Part shown: positions 1 through 8,568 of the stretch, piece by piece | Layout: every line of letters starts with the position of its first letter | How positions within the stretch are numbered: the first letter of the stretch is position 1 | From: Croceibacterium_A sp044506565 | GTDB lineage: Bacteria > Pseudomonadota > Alphaproteobacteria > Sphingomonadales > Sphingomonadaceae | Assembly (NCBI GenBank): GCA_044506565.1 | Contig: JBIQKN010000007.1 | Coordinates: 1-62,560 of the forward strand | Direction of reading: 5' to 3' | Length of the DNA: 62,560 nucleotides | Notes under the pieces: generated by a model | Databases searched by the model: none | Told to the model about the DNA's origin: nothing | The model's input: the letters and a program-made list of their open reading frames with translations, nothing else | Position numbers and translations under genes: made by a program

Positions 1-743
1 GCAGACATGCCGCCATCGACCTTGAGCTCGGCGCCCGTGACGAAGCTCGAGAGGTCGGAGGCCAGGAACAGCGCGGCGCCGGCCAGTTCGATGGGCTGCC
101 CCAGGCGGCCCAGCGGGATGGAGGCAGCAACCTGGCGCTCGAACGCGGCGCGGTCGTGGGGCGCCACGCCCATCTTCTCGATGATCGCCGTCTCGGTCGG
201 GCCGGGGCTCAGGACATTGACGCGGATGCCGCGGTCCTTGAGCTCGATCGCCCAGCTTCGGGCGAAGGCGCCGATAGCCGCCTTGGAGCCCGCGTAGACC
301 GCGTGGCCCTCGAACGTCCGGCCGCTGGCGACCGAGCCGGTAAGGACGATCGCGCCGCCGTCGCGCATGACCGGCGCGATCGCCTGCACGCCGAAGAAGG
401 TGCCGCGCGCGTTGACCGAGAAGATGGCGTCGAATTCTTCGGGGGGAACCTCGGCCGAATGGCGCACGGTGTTGATACCGGCGTTGGCGACATAGACGTC
501 GAGACGGCCGAAGCGGTCGGCGACGATGTCGGCAACCTTCGCGTGGTGGCTCGGATCCGCGACGTCGCCTGCGATCGCAAGCGTGCCGGGACCGATTCGG
601 GCGGCCGCCTCGTCGAGGGCTTGCGCACTGCGGCCTGTGATGGCGACGTGGGCGCCTTCGGCGGCGAAGAGCGTCGCTATTGCGAGACCGATGCCGCTGC
701 TCCCGCCCGTCACGAGGGCGGCCCGGCCGTCAAGAATATTCAT
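1..743 (-). CDS. SDR-family NAD(P)-dependent oxidoreductase, C-terminus cut by window edge
   Basis: Short-chain dehydrogenase/reductase of unknown substrate, expected to be cytosolic and to use NAD(P)H. The frame runs from ATG at 743 to the left edge without a stop. About 247 residues are visible and end at VDGGMSA, so only a few residues can be missing. The glycine motif TGGSSGIG lies near residues 12-19, followed by VANAG and the catalytic YAGSK (Tyr-x3-Lys). The C-terminal LSPGPTET segment is also typical of classical SDRs. The start overlaps the 3' end of the upstream LOG-family gene by 14 bases, so the two are probably co-transcribed. Family assignment is firm; substrate cannot be told. 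Confidence 0.9.
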   Translation of the reverse strand, partial: MNILDGRAALVTGGSSGIGLAIATLFAAEGAHVAITGRSAQALDEAAARIGPGTLAIAGDVADPSHHAKVADIVADRFGRLDVYVANAGINTVRHSAEVPPEEFDAIFSVNARGTFFGVQAIAPVMRDGGAIVLTGSVASGRTFEGHAVYAGSKAAIGAFARSWAIELKDRGIRVNVLSPGPTETAIIEKMGVAPHDRAAFERQVAASIPLGRLGQPIELAGAALFLASDLSSFVTGAELKVDGGMS

Positions 744-1383
744 GCGTGGTACTCCTCGCGGGCGTGGCCCGGGATCGGGCAACGGGGGGCTTGGGGGATG
801 GGGGGATCGCGCGGGCAAGCCACTTGCCTGGCGCCGGCGGCTGGTAGCTCGCGAATCGTTCGATGATAGGTTCGACAGCGTCGGCGACGATCAGCATCTC
901 GAGGTGCGCGAGCTTCAGGAAGCCTTCCATCGCCACCTGATCGAGGAAGCCGAGCAGGCGGTCGAAGTAGCCGTCGACGTTGTAGAGCGCGCAGGGCTTC
1001 GCGTGATGGCCGAGCTGCGCCCAGGTCCAGGCCTCGAAGACTTCCTCGAGCGTCCCGAGGCCGCCGGGGAGGGCGATGAAGGCGTCGGCGAGCTCGGCCA
1101 TCAGGGCCTTGCGCTCGTGCATCGAGGGGACCACCCGCAGGTCGTCGAGGCGAGGATGGACGATCTCCTCGTCGAGGAGGGCTTGCGGGATCACGCCCGT
1201 GACCTTGCCGCCGGCCTCGAGTGCGGCGTCGGCCACGGCGCCCATCAGCCCGACGCACGCCCCACCGTAGACGAGGTGCATGCCGCGGTCCGCGAGGACC
1301 CGGCCCAGCCGTCTCGCGGCGGCGAGGTAGCGCGGGTGGAAGCCGATGTTGGAGCCGCTGTAGACGCAGATGCGCATGTCCAT
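730..1383 (-). CDS. LOG-family protein (TIGR00730 type; nucleoside 5'-monophosphate phosphoribohydrolase)
   Basis: Member of the Lonely Guy / former lysine-decarboxylase-like family, which cleaves nucleotide monophosphates (cytokinin ribotides in plants and some bacteria) to free base and ribose 5-phosphate. Visible motifs are the N-terminal Rossmann strand ICVYSGSN, the loop YGGACVGLMG, and the signature PGGLGTLEEVFE that forms the active site. Length of 217 residues is normal apart from a basic, proline-rich tail of about 20 residues. The start is MDMR at 1383; ATG at 1377 is an equally good alternative. The gene precedes and overlaps the SDR gene. Longer frames upstream are low-complexity read-through. 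Confidence 0.88.
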   Translation of the reverse strand: MDMRICVYSGSNIGFHPRYLAAARRLGRVLADRGMHLVYGGACVGLMGAVADAALEAGGKVTGVIPQALLDEEIVHPRLDDLRVVPSMHERKALMAELADAFIALPGGLGTLEEVFEAWTWAQLGHHAKPCALYNVDGYFDRLLGFLDQVAMEGFLKLAHLEMLIVADAVEPIIERFASYQPPAPGKWLARAIPPSPKPPVARSRATPARSTTHEYS

Positions 1384-1513
1384 CCTTCCGCGAGCAGGCC
1401 GCGAGTGTCGGCTTGCGCCCTGGAGATGAGCGCGCGGACGGGCCGCGCCTACCTGTCGCTGGGAATCGCGTGCCTCATCCGAAAGTAGGGGAGATACGAC
1501 CGCTCGGGCCGGT

Positions 1514-2488
1514 TCAGGCCGGGACGGTCTGGATTGCGGAGGCGGCGGCGCGGCGCAGGGCGTTCGGGGACTGGCCGAACGTGCGCAGGAAGGCCCGGCG
1601 CATCCGTTCGGCGTCGCCGAAGCCGACGGCCGCGGCGATCGTCTCGAGCGCTTCGCCGCTGCCTTCGACCCGGGGACGCGCCGCCTCGGCCCGCAGGCGC
1701 TCGACGGCCTTGGCCGGGGGGATGCCCGTGGCGGCGGCGAAGGCACGGCTGAACTGGCGCACGCTGAGACCGGCGACTTCGGCGAGACTTTCGACCGACA
1801 GCGGATCGGCGAGGTGCTCGCGCGCGAACACGAGCGCCCGGCGGATGCGGTCCGAGCCCGGGTCGAGGTCGAGCAGGGACGAGTACTGCAGCTGCCCGCC
1901 AGGGCGCCGGTAGTAGACGACCATCATGCGGGCGACGGTCTGGGCGAGCTCGCGGCCGAGATCTTCCTCGATCAGCGCCAGCGCGAGGTCGATGCCGGCC
2001 GACATTCCCGCGGAGGTCCAGATCCCGCCGTCGTTGACGAAGATGCAATCGCCGTCGACGCGGATCGACGGGAACTTCTCCTGCATCATCGGCGCCCAGC
2101 GCCAGTGCGTGGTTGCCTTGCGGCCGTCGAGCACCCCGCATTGCGCGAGCAGGAAGGCTCCCATGCAGACGCTGGCGGTGCGCCGGGCGCTCGCCGAGGC
2201 GGCGCGGAGAAATTCGAGCGCGGCCTCGGGCGTATCGCCTTCCGACAGGCCGGGATCGCCGACGACGATGAAAGTGTCGAGCCCGGCCGCGCTGGTCGAG
2301 CCGGTCGAGACCGTCAACCCCGAGGAGCAGGGCACGGGACCCCCGGCGACCGACATGAACGAGAAGCGGTAGCTGCCCGGAGCGACCAGGTTCGCGGTGG
2401 AGAAGGCTTCCAGCGGACCGCTGAGGTCGAGCAGGACGAAGCCGGGGTAGACGAAGAAGGCGATGTGCCGCTCGATGTCCGAAATCAT
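1514..2488 (-). CDS. GlxA-type transcriptional regulator (DJ-1/PfpI domain plus AraC HTH)
   Basis: Regulator of 324 residues with the usual two-part layout. Residues 1-190 form a DJ-1/PfpI-like domain (FFVYPGFVLLDLSGPLEAF at the start, SVCMGAFLLAQCGVLDG at the nucleophile-elbow position, then TTHW). Residues 215-320 form an AraC-type double helix-turn-helix (LADPLSVESLAEVAGLSVRQFSRAF and AAAVGFGDAERMRRAFLRTFG). GlxA proteins are activators or repressors whose ligands are mostly unknown. A Cys sits at the elbow, but PfpI activity is not implied. The gene is divergent from the Rrf2 gene across a 288-base gap that contains a small hairpin (2545-2560). It may control the SDR/LOG pair downstream on the same strand. 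Confidence 0.9.
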   Translation of the reverse strand: MISDIERHIAFFVYPGFVLLDLSGPLEAFSTANLVAPGSYRFSFMSVAGGPVPCSSGLTVSTGSTSAAGLDTFIVVGDPGLSEGDTPEAALEFLRAASASARRTASVCMGAFLLAQCGVLDGRKATTHWRWAPMMQEKFPSIRVDGDCIFVNDGGIWTSAGMSAGIDLALALIEEDLGRELAQTVARMMVVYYRRPGGQLQYSSLLDLDPGSDRIRRALVFAREHLADPLSVESLAEVAGLSVRQFSRAFAAATGIPPAKAVERLRAEAARPRVEGSGEALETIAAAVGFGDAERMRRAFLRTFGQSPNALRRAAASAIQTVPA

Positions 2489-2776
2489 GGCTTCAACGTC
2501 CTTTGTCCTGGGCGGAGCCGGCGCTAGTGTTCGCGGCGTGAGGTGCCTGCGATGGCAGGCGTGGCTCTCTCTGGCGCGACCCTTCTCGCTAACCCGGGGG
2601 TACAGCGATGCGTGACCTTAGCCCTATCGGGGGCCGCCTGTCATTCGGATCGGCCCCGGCAAGCTCTGCCGCCTTCCGTTCCTGCGCGCATCGGTCACGG
2701 ACCGCGTAGATGGCCGATCCTGCAGTCCGCATCGCATCGTTGCGCCCGGTAACCCGGAGTGGTATTGTCCGCGTTT

Positions 2777-3310
2777 ATGGCCCAGATCACCGTCAGCGTG
2801 GAATACGCCCTGCACTGCCTGCTGTGGCTGGTGGGCGCCGAGGGCAGGCCGGCGAGCAGCCGCGAGCTCGCCGAGCTCCAGGGCGTATCGCCGACCTTTC
2901 TCGCGAAGATCTTCCCGAAGCTGGAGAAGGCCGGGATCGTCCGCTCGGCGGATGGCGTGGCCGGCGGGTATGCGCTGGCCCGCGCTCCCGGCGAGATATC
3001 GGTTCTCGAGGTGGTCGATGCGATCGAGGGGACGAAGCCCCTGTTCGACTGCCGCGAGATCAGGGGCCGCTGCGCGCTGTTCGGGAACCAGCCTCCCGGC
3101 TGGGCGACGCGCGGGACCTGCTCGATCCATTCGGTGATGCTGCGCGCCGAGAAGGCCATGCGCGCCGAGCTGGCCGCGAGTTCGCTCGACGACGTGGCGC
3201 AGGCGGTGGACCGCAAGGCGCCCGCGTCGTTCGCGGGCGAGGTCGAGGCCTGGCTCGACGCGCGCGCCGGCCAGCGTGCGACCGGAGGGGGACGTCAGCG
3301 GGGGCCATAA
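2777..3310 (+). CDS. Rrf2-family transcriptional regulator, possible Fe-S sensor
   Basis: Winged-helix regulator of the IscR/NsrR/RirA family, 177 residues from ATG 2777 (MAQITVSVEYALHCLLWL). An in-frame GTG at 2759 would add six residues, but the family usually starts at this point. The HTH is SSRELAELQGVSPTFLAKIFPKLEKAGIV followed by the wing ADGVAGGYALARAP. Three cysteines in the C-terminal part (DCREIRGRC and, after a longer gap, GTCSI) are placed like the cluster ligands of Fe-S Rrf2 proteins, though the spacing differs from the IscR pattern. It may therefore sense NO, iron or redox state. Its stop lies 19 bases before the FixJ-like regulator, so it may head that operon. Confidence 0.88.
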   Translation: MAQITVSVEYALHCLLWLVGAEGRPASSRELAELQGVSPTFLAKIFPKLEKAGIVRSADGVAGGYALARAPGEISVLEVVDAIEGTKPLFDCREIRGRCALFGNQPPGWATRGTCSIHSVMLRAEKAMRAELAASSLDDVAQAVDRKAPASFAGEVEAWLDARAGQRATGGGRQRGP

Positions 3311-3329
3311 CCGAAAGGGAGTCCGGGCG

Positions 3330-3974
3330 ATGATCAGTGCGCTTGCCAGTGAAGTCGATCCCCTCATCATCGTCGTGGACGACGACACCCAGGTTCGGAA
3401 ATCCATCAGCGAGCTGCTGGAATCGGTCGGTATCGACGCGATCGGGTTCGGCTCGACGCGCGAGCTGCTCGAGGCCGAGGTGCCCGAGCGCCCCGGCTGC
3501 ATCGTGCTCGACGTGCGCATGCCGGGGACCAGCGGTCTCGACCTGCAGCAGCACCTGGCCGACTCCGGCAACGCCAAGCCGGTGATCTTCCTGACCGGGC
3601 ACGGCGACATCCCGATGACGGTCCAGGCGATGAAGGCCGGCGCGCTCGACTTCCTCACCAAGCCGTTCCGCGACCAGCAGTTGCTCGACGCCGTTGCCGC
3701 GGGGATCGAGCGCGACATCGCGCGGCAGGCGAAGGCGCAGATCGTCAGGGCAAGTGCCGAACGCTACGCGAGCCTGACCCCGCGCGAGCGCGAGGTCCTG
3801 CGCGAAGTCGTGCGCGGGCGCCTCAACAAGCAGGTAGCCTTCGACCTCGGCATCAGCGAGGTCACCGTCAAGCTGCACCGCAGCAGCGTGATGAAGAAGA
3901 TGGAGGCGCGCACGGTCGGGGAGCTGATCCGGGCCTGGGACGTGCTTCCCGAAGAGCTCCGGGCGGCAGCCTAG
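3330..3974 (+). CDS. FixJ/NarL-like response regulator (receiver plus LuxR HTH)
   Basis: Two-domain response regulator of 214 residues. The start is ATG 3330, with the Shine-Dalgarno-like aaaggga just upstream. In the receiver the acidic triad DDD is at residues 17-19, the phospho-acceptor Asp is in LDVRMPG at residue 61, and the conserved Lys is in FLTKPF near residue 111. A linker leads to a LuxR-type HTH beginning LTPREREVL near residue 152. The layout matches FixJ/TodT-type regulators. It precedes a single-domain receiver and a PAS histidine kinase, so it is the likely DNA-binding output of that system. Targets are unknown. Confidence 0.92.
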   Translation: MISALASEVDPLIIVVDDDTQVRKSISELLESVGIDAIGFGSTRELLEAEVPERPGCIVLDVRMPGTSGLDLQQHLADSGNAKPVIFLTGHGDIPMTVQAMKAGALDFLTKPFRDQQLLDAVAAGIERDIARQAKAQIVRASAERYASLTPREREVLREVVRGRLNKQVAFDLGISEVTVKLHRSSVMKKMEARTVGELIRAWDVLPEELRAAA

Positions 3975-4020
3975 ACCATGGTATGGTTACGCCGCGCCCC
4001 GAAACCCGCGAAGACGGGTC

Positions 4021-4458
4021 TTGGCGGCTCGTGCCGCGTTGCCGGGATCGCGTCTGTTGTCGCAAGATCAAGTGGTTGCCGTCGTGGATGACGATCGTTC
4101 GGTGCGCGAGGCGCTGGCCGACCTGCTCCAGGTGGAGGGCTATCGGACCCGCGTTTTCGGGGAGGGGCGCTCGCTCCTCGCGGCACCCGGTCTCGACGAG
4201 ATCGCCTGCGTGATCAGCGACGTGCGGATGCCGGGGATGAACGGCCTCGACCTCCAGCGGCACTTGCGCGCGATGAGGCCTCGCCTGCCGGTCATCTTCA
4301 TAACCTCGTCGGCCGACGAGACCTTGCGCGCCGCGGCGATGCGCGAGGGGGCTCTGGCCTGGCTCGCGAAACCGGTGTCCGACGCCGAGCTCCTGGCATG
4401 GCTGGGTGCCGCCTTGTCCCCGGCCGGGTCCCGGGGCGGTGCGGGAGCTCCGAGGTGA
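4021..4458 (+). CDS. Single-domain response regulator (receiver only)
   Basis: A 145-residue stand-alone receiver. The acidic pocket VVDDD is near residues 21-25, the phospho-Asp is in ISDVRMPG at residue 67, and the conserved Lys is in LAKPV near residue 117. No output domain follows; the tail is short and Gly/Ala/Arg rich. The frame opens with TTG at 4021, and TTG at 4057 (LSQDQVVAVVDD) is an alternative closer to the domain. The stop overlaps the GTG start of the histidine kinase (GTGA at 4455-4458), so the two are translationally coupled. It may be a phosphate sink or relay between the kinase and the FixJ-like regulator. Confidence 0.88.
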   Translation: MAARAALPGSRLLSQDQVVAVVDDDRSVREALADLLQVEGYRTRVFGEGRSLLAAPGLDEIACVISDVRMPGMNGLDLQRHLRAMRPRLPVIFITSSADETLRAAAMREGALAWLAKPVSDAELLAWLGAALSPAGSRGGAGAPR

Positions 4459-6170
4459 GCTCGGCCGCACCTTCTGCGGTCGCGGCTCGCCGCGGGGATG
4501 TCCCCTGGTATCCCGCTACTCCTTTCGAGCACTGGTCGAGCGATGCGGTCCATGCGCGCATGGACCCGGCGACCACGGCCTGGTGGGCGCTCGACGTATC
4601 CGAAGCCCGGCCTGCCATGGCGCAGCTCGTGCGCGGCGATCCCCTGGCGGGCGGGCCGTCGGCGCTCCTCCAGTTGGTCCGCGTGGTGGCGGCGAACGCC
4701 AATGCCGTCCACGCGCTCGCGGCCTATGGCGCCGCCGATGCGATGGTCGGGATGCCGGTCAGTGCCTATTGGCCGGAGGAGAGCCGCACCGCCCTTGCCG
4801 AGGTGATCCTCGCGGCCGCCGCGGGATTTCCGGCGGGCGCGACGGCCTCGCGCCCGATCACCTCGGCCGTCTTCGCGGGTGGAAGGGTCAACGCCTCGCT
4901 CGATCGGGCGCGCGGGCCCGACATCGTCCTCGTGTCTGCCGGCGGGCCGGTCGCCGACGACCGGTCGCTCTGGGAGCTCCGGGTATCCGAGCAGCGGTAC
5001 CGCAACCTCATCCACCACCTGCCCTTCGCCCTGCTGCAGGTCGATTCCACGGCGATGCTGCCGATCTTCGAGCGCCTGCGGCGCGAGGGCGTGACCGACG
5101 TCGCCGAGCATCTCGAAGCGGCCGCCGACCTGCCGCTCCACTCGCGCCGGATCGTCCGGGTGACCGATGCCAACATGGCCGCGGTCTCGCTGTTCGGCGC
5201 CGGGCGGGTCGAGGACCTGATCGCGCCGGTGGACTATCTTTTCGCGGCTGCTCCGGACACCGCCAAGCGGGTCATCGGCGCGCACTTCGAGGGGCGGCGC
5301 AGCCACGGCGAGCTGACCCGCGTCCGGCGGTTCGACGGCCGCCTGATCGATGTCGAGCTCGGCGTGACTTATCCGACTCCTCCGGACCGGCTCGAGGTAA
5401 CGCTGATTACCCTGGTCGACGTGACCGAGCGGCTGAGAACCGAAGCGCAACTGCGCCAGCTCCAGGCCGACTTCACGCGCTCCGCGCGCATCTCGATGCT
5501 GGGCGAGCTTGCCACCTCGATCGCGCACGAGGTGAACCAGCCGCTGTCGGCGATCGTGACCAACGCGGAAACCAGCCTTCGCTGGATGAACCGCGAGGTG
5601 CCCAACCTCGAAAAGGTCAGGCAGCTCACCGGCCGTATCGCGGAAAGCGCGCGCGACGCGAGCGCGATCGTCAAGCGCGTTCGCTCGATGGCGGCGCGCG
5701 GGGCGCCCGAGGCCGCCACGCTCGACCTCAACGAAGTCGTGACAGAAGCGCTGATGTTCGTTCGGCACGAGTTCGACAGCCAGTCGATCGCCCTCGTGCT
5801 CGAGCTGCTCGACGAAGCGCCGATGGTGCTCGGTGACCGGGTGCAGTTGCAGCAGGTCCTGGTCAACCTGCTCATCAACGCCGAGCAGGCCGTCGCCCGG
5901 GGGCACGGGGCGAGGGAGATCGCCGTCGCCACCTGCCGGGGCGACGACGGCTCGGTGACGGCCACGGTGCGCGACAACGGTCCCGGCATCGCCGAGGCCG
6001 ACCTCGAGCGGGTGTTCGACGGCTTCTTCACCACCAGGCACGACGGCGTCGGGATCGGTCTGTCCATCTGCCAGTCGATCGTCTCGGCGCACGGCGGAAG
6101 GCTCGTGGCGGAGAACAGGCCCGAGGGCGGGGCCGCCTTCAGCGTCACGCTGCCTGCTGCCGCAGGCTAA
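4455..6170 (+). CDS. PAS-domain sensor histidine kinase
   Basis: Histidine kinase of 571 residues from GTG 4455, chosen because it overlaps the receiver's stop. The N-terminal part contains PAS-like segments (around residues 45-145 and, more clearly, RVSEQRYRNLIHHLPFALLQVD from about residue 176). The HisKA box is IAHEVNQPLSAI with His near residue 358, followed by HATPase motifs LVNLLINAEQAV, DNGPGIAEADLERVFDGFFTT and GIGLSICQSIV. There are no membrane segments, so it is cytosolic. The H-box style resembles FixL/DctB-type kinases that pair with FixJ-like regulators, consistent with the upstream genes. The signal is unknown. Confidence 0.92.
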   Translation: MSSAAPSAVAARRGDVPWYPATPFEHWSSDAVHARMDPATTAWWALDVSEARPAMAQLVRGDPLAGGPSALLQLVRVVAANANAVHALAAYGAADAMVGMPVSAYWPEESRTALAEVILAAAAGFPAGATASRPITSAVFAGGRVNASLDRARGPDIVLVSAGGPVADDRSLWELRVSEQRYRNLIHHLPFALLQVDSTAMLPIFERLRREGVTDVAEHLEAAADLPLHSRRIVRVTDANMAAVSLFGAGRVEDLIAPVDYLFAAAPDTAKRVIGAHFEGRRSHGELTRVRRFDGRLIDVELGVTYPTPPDRLEVTLITLVDVTERLRTEAQLRQLQADFTRSARISMLGELATSIAHEVNQPLSAIVTNAETSLRWMNREVPNLEKVRQLTGRIAESARDASAIVKRVRSMAARGAPEAATLDLNEVVTEALMFVRHEFDSQSIALVLELLDEAPMVLGDRVQLQQVLVNLLINAEQAVARGHGAREIAVATCRGDDGSVTATVRDNGPGIAEADLERVFDGFFTTRHDGVGIGLSICQSIVSAHGGRLVAENRPEGGAAFSVTLPAAAG

Positions 6171-6561
6171 TTGGGGCAGGACCGCGCCGTCGCCCTCGAA
6201 CCGCGCCGCGCCGCGCCGCGCAGGTTACGATGAAGCCGCGCGCAGGGCATGGCCAGGGAACTCCACCGTGCACGGTACGAACTGCGCCGCAGCCGTTGCG
6301 GTTGGCCCGACTGCGCGAAGGTCGGGGACCGCCTCGCGGCCGGGCAAGCGAGTCCGGCTCTGACATGCTCCCGGGTCGCCCGACCTGTGCCCGCGGCTGC
6401 CCGCTGCGGCACCAGGGGCGCTTGGGGCGAGCCGGCCCTGACCCTTGGGTGAGGCTGCGCGAACCAATGGCTGGCCTCTGCCTGCCTTTGGTTTGATGGC
6501 GCTGCCGGGGGCGGCGGTCGATGATCAGCTCCGTGGCCCGATGCGGCATGGAGGAACGGTC
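6171..6561 (+). other. Intergenic stretch of 391 bases before the NmrA-like pair
   Basis: No convincing gene is present; the open frames here have atypical composition and no family motifs. The stretch holds a pentanucleotide repeat (6201-6220) and, just before the next gene, a good ribosome binding site (ggagg at about 6550). It probably carries the promoter of the genes from 6562 onward, but I cannot place it. Confidence 0.5.
6201..6220. repeat. Pentanucleotide tandem repeat (CCGCG) x4
   Basis: Four perfect head-to-tail copies of CCGCG lie 30 bases after the kinase stop codon. Such GC-rich short repeats can change length by slippage. No functional role is visible. Confidence 0.8.
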
Positions 6562-7314
6562 ATGAACGTCGTGGTGGTTGGCGGAACCGGGGTGGTTGGC
6601 ACACAGCTCATGACCTACCTCGCGGGCAGGGGGCATCGCCCCGTTGCGGCGTCCCGGTCGACCGGCGTCGACCTGACGACCGGCGAGGGCCTGCAAGAAG
6701 CCCTCGAGGGCGCGCATGCCGTGATCGACGTCTCCAATTCGGGATATCATGACGCGCCCGGCATGGAGGCATTCTTCGAGCGCGCCGGCGCCAACCTCTT
6801 GCGCGCCGAGCAGGGCCGCGAGATCCGCCACCATGTGGTGCTCTCGGCCATCGGGGCCGACCGGTTGGAAAGCGGCTTCTTTCGCGCCAAGCGCCGGCAG
6901 GAGGAGATCGTGGCCGACTCCGACCTTCCGTTCACGATCGTCCGCTCGGCGCCCCTGTTCGAATACATCTACGGAATCATCGGAGAAGTCGGCGACCGCG
7001 ACGCCGTGCGCGTCCCGCCCGTGCGGATGCAACCGGTCGCGGCCGAAGACGTTGCGAGTGCCCTCGCCGGGGTCGTCGCGCGCCCCGCGTCCGGGTCGGT
7101 GATCGAGGTCGTCGGGCCGGACACGGTGCGTCTTCCCGTGCTCGCCGAGGAGGTGCTCGCGGCCAACGGAGACGCGCGGCGCGTGATCGTCGACCCGGAC
7201 GTGCCCTACTTCGGGGCGCGGATACCCGAGGAGCCGCTTATCGGCGGCGCCCATCCGCGGTTTGCCCCCACCTCGTTCGACGCCTGGCTGCGCCGGTCGC
7301 TCGAGGTCGCCTGA
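6562..7314 (+). CDS. NmrA-like NAD(P)-binding protein (first of a tandem pair)
   Basis: Atypical SDR/NmrA-type Rossmann protein of 250 residues. ATG 6562 has ggagg seven bases upstream and gives MNVVVVGGTGVVGTQLMTYLAGRG, with the dinucleotide motif GGTGVVG. The middle carries DVSNSGYHD, HHVVLSAIGADR and FFRAKRRQEEIV, then SDLPFTIVRSAPLFEYI. No YxxxK catalytic pair is evident, as in NmrA/azoreductase-like members that sense or reduce. It is clearly paralogous to the next gene. Function may be redox sensing or quinone/azo reduction; this is inference only. Confidence 0.85.
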   Translation: MNVVVVGGTGVVGTQLMTYLAGRGHRPVAASRSTGVDLTTGEGLQEALEGAHAVIDVSNSGYHDAPGMEAFFERAGANLLRAEQGREIRHHVVLSAIGADRLESGFFRAKRRQEEIVADSDLPFTIVRSAPLFEYIYGIIGEVGDRDAVRVPPVRMQPVAAEDVASALAGVVARPASGSVIEVVGPDTVRLPVLAEEVLAANGDARRVIVDPDVPYFGARIPEEPLIGGAHPRFAPTSFDAWLRRSLEVA

Positions 7315-7344
7315 TCCCACCGCTCCCCGAAGAAAGGACAGTCC

Positions 7345-8109
7345 ATGGTCAAGATTGCAGTCATAGGCGGAACCGGACTGATCGGTTCCAGGGTCGTCGG
7401 CGAACTGCGCAAGCGGGGCCACGAGGCTGTCGCCGCAGCGCCCAGCACGGGCGTCGATACGATCACCGGGGAAGGCCTCGACGGGCTTCTCGCGGGCAGC
7501 GAGATCGTGATCGACGTGTCCAATTCACCCTCGTTCGAAGACCGGGAGGCCATGGACTTCTTCATGACCGCGGGACGCAACATCGCGGAGGCCGAAAGGC
7601 GCGCCGGCGTCAGACATCACGTCGCGCTGTCGGTCGTCGGGACCGACAGGATGCAGGCCAGCGGCTATTTCAGGGCCAAGCTGGCGCAGGAACGGCTGAT
7701 CGCCGAGTCCGGCATTCCCTACACGATCGTGCACGCGACGCAGTTCTTCGAGTTCCTGCGGGCGATCGCGGGCGTCTCGACCGTGGACGGCGCCGTCAGG
7801 CTGCCGCCGGTCGGGTTCCAGCCGATGGCGGCGGACGACGTCGCCCTGGCCGTGGCCGAGGCTGCATTGGCGGATCCCGCCAACGGCATCATCGAGATTG
7901 GCGGGCCCGAGACCTTCACGCTCGACGAGCCCGTGCGCCGGGTCCTCGCGCGCGACGGCGACACCCGCGAAGTCGTCGCCGATCCGGCGGCCGTCTACTT
8001 CGGCATCGCGGTCGAGGACAGCACGCTCATCCCGGGAGATGGCGTCCGGCTGGGCACGACCTCTCTCGAATGGTGGCTCGACAATGTCCCGCCGCCGCCT
8101 GCCCGGTAG
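7345..8109 (+). CDS. NmrA-like NAD(P)-binding protein (second of a tandem pair)
   Basis: A 254-residue paralogue of the preceding protein, 30 bases downstream, with its own gaaagga ribosome binding site. Shared landmarks are MVKIAVIGGTGLIG at the N-terminus, EIVIDVSNSPSFED, RHHVALSVVGTDRM and YFRAKLAQERLIAESGIPYTIVHATQFFEF, and a common C-terminal FGTTSLEWWL-like end. The two look like an old tandem duplication, because they align along the full length but differ at many positions. Like its neighbour it lacks an obvious SDR YxxxK dyad. The substrate is unknown. Confidence 0.87.
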   Translation: MVKIAVIGGTGLIGSRVVGELRKRGHEAVAAAPSTGVDTITGEGLDGLLAGSEIVIDVSNSPSFEDREAMDFFMTAGRNIAEAERRAGVRHHVALSVVGTDRMQASGYFRAKLAQERLIAESGIPYTIVHATQFFEFLRAIAGVSTVDGAVRLPPVGFQPMAADDVALAVAEAALADPANGIIEIGGPETFTLDEPVRRVLARDGDTREVVADPAAVYFGIAVEDSTLIPGDGVRLGTTSLEWWLDNVPPPPAR

Positions 8110-8133
8110 GCCCGGCGAGCCAGGAGACAGGGC

Positions 8134-8568
8134 ATGACCGAGAAATTCATCGTGGGGGCCGCCGTCCTCCTGGGTATCGGGGCGCTGGCCAACGGAGCCT
8201 TCATGCTGCTCCTTCCGGCCGACTGGTACTTCGCCATTCCCGGCGTCACCACCACCGGCCCGTTCAATCAACACTTCCTGCGCGATATCGGCCTCATATT
8301 CCTGTTCGTCGGGGCCGCGTTCCTGGTCGGCGCCGCCCGGCCTCGCGTTCGCGTGGTGCTGTGGGCGACGGCCTCGCTCTGGCTCGCCGGCCACGCGCTG
8401 TTCCACGTCTGGGAAGTGGCGGTCGGCATCTGCGGGCCGTCCGATCTCGTGCGCGATTTCCCGGCCGTCTCGCTGCCCGCCCTGCTGGGGCTGGGCCTGA
8501 CCGCGTGGGCCCTGCTGCGCGAAGGCAACGCCCGTTCAGAGAGCGCGGGCGCGAGGAGGCCCGCATGA
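8134..8568 (+). CDS. Small four-helix membrane protein of unknown function
   Basis: A 144-residue protein with four predicted membrane segments: about residues 5-27, 50-67, 75-93 and 112-128. A conserved-looking loop between the first two contains WYFAIPGVTTTGPFNQHFLRDIG. The family is not recognised with certainty; the size and helix layout recall DoxX-like or DUF4345-like small membrane proteins. The stop overlaps the ATG of the following kinase (ATGA at 8565-8568), so it may supply the missing membrane input for that kinase. This last point is inference from coupling alone. Confidence 0.8.
   Translation: MTEKFIVGAAVLLGIGALANGAFMLLLPADWYFAIPGVTTTGPFNQHFLRDIGLIFLFVGAAFLVGAARPRVRVVLWATASLWLAGHALFHVWEVAVGICGPSDLVRDFPAVSLPALLGLGLTAWALLREGNARSESAGARRPA

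Noticed and set aside
156..1488. Long plus-strand open frames across the SDR and LOG genes
   Set aside because: They are antisense shadows in GC-rich DNA with no family motifs; the minus-strand SDR and LOG proteins carry clear signatures.
4140..6092. 650-residue minus-strand frame opposite the histidine kinase
   Set aside because: Arg/His/Gly-rich mirror of a real kinase gene; no domain is visible, while the plus strand has complete HisKA and HATPase motifs.
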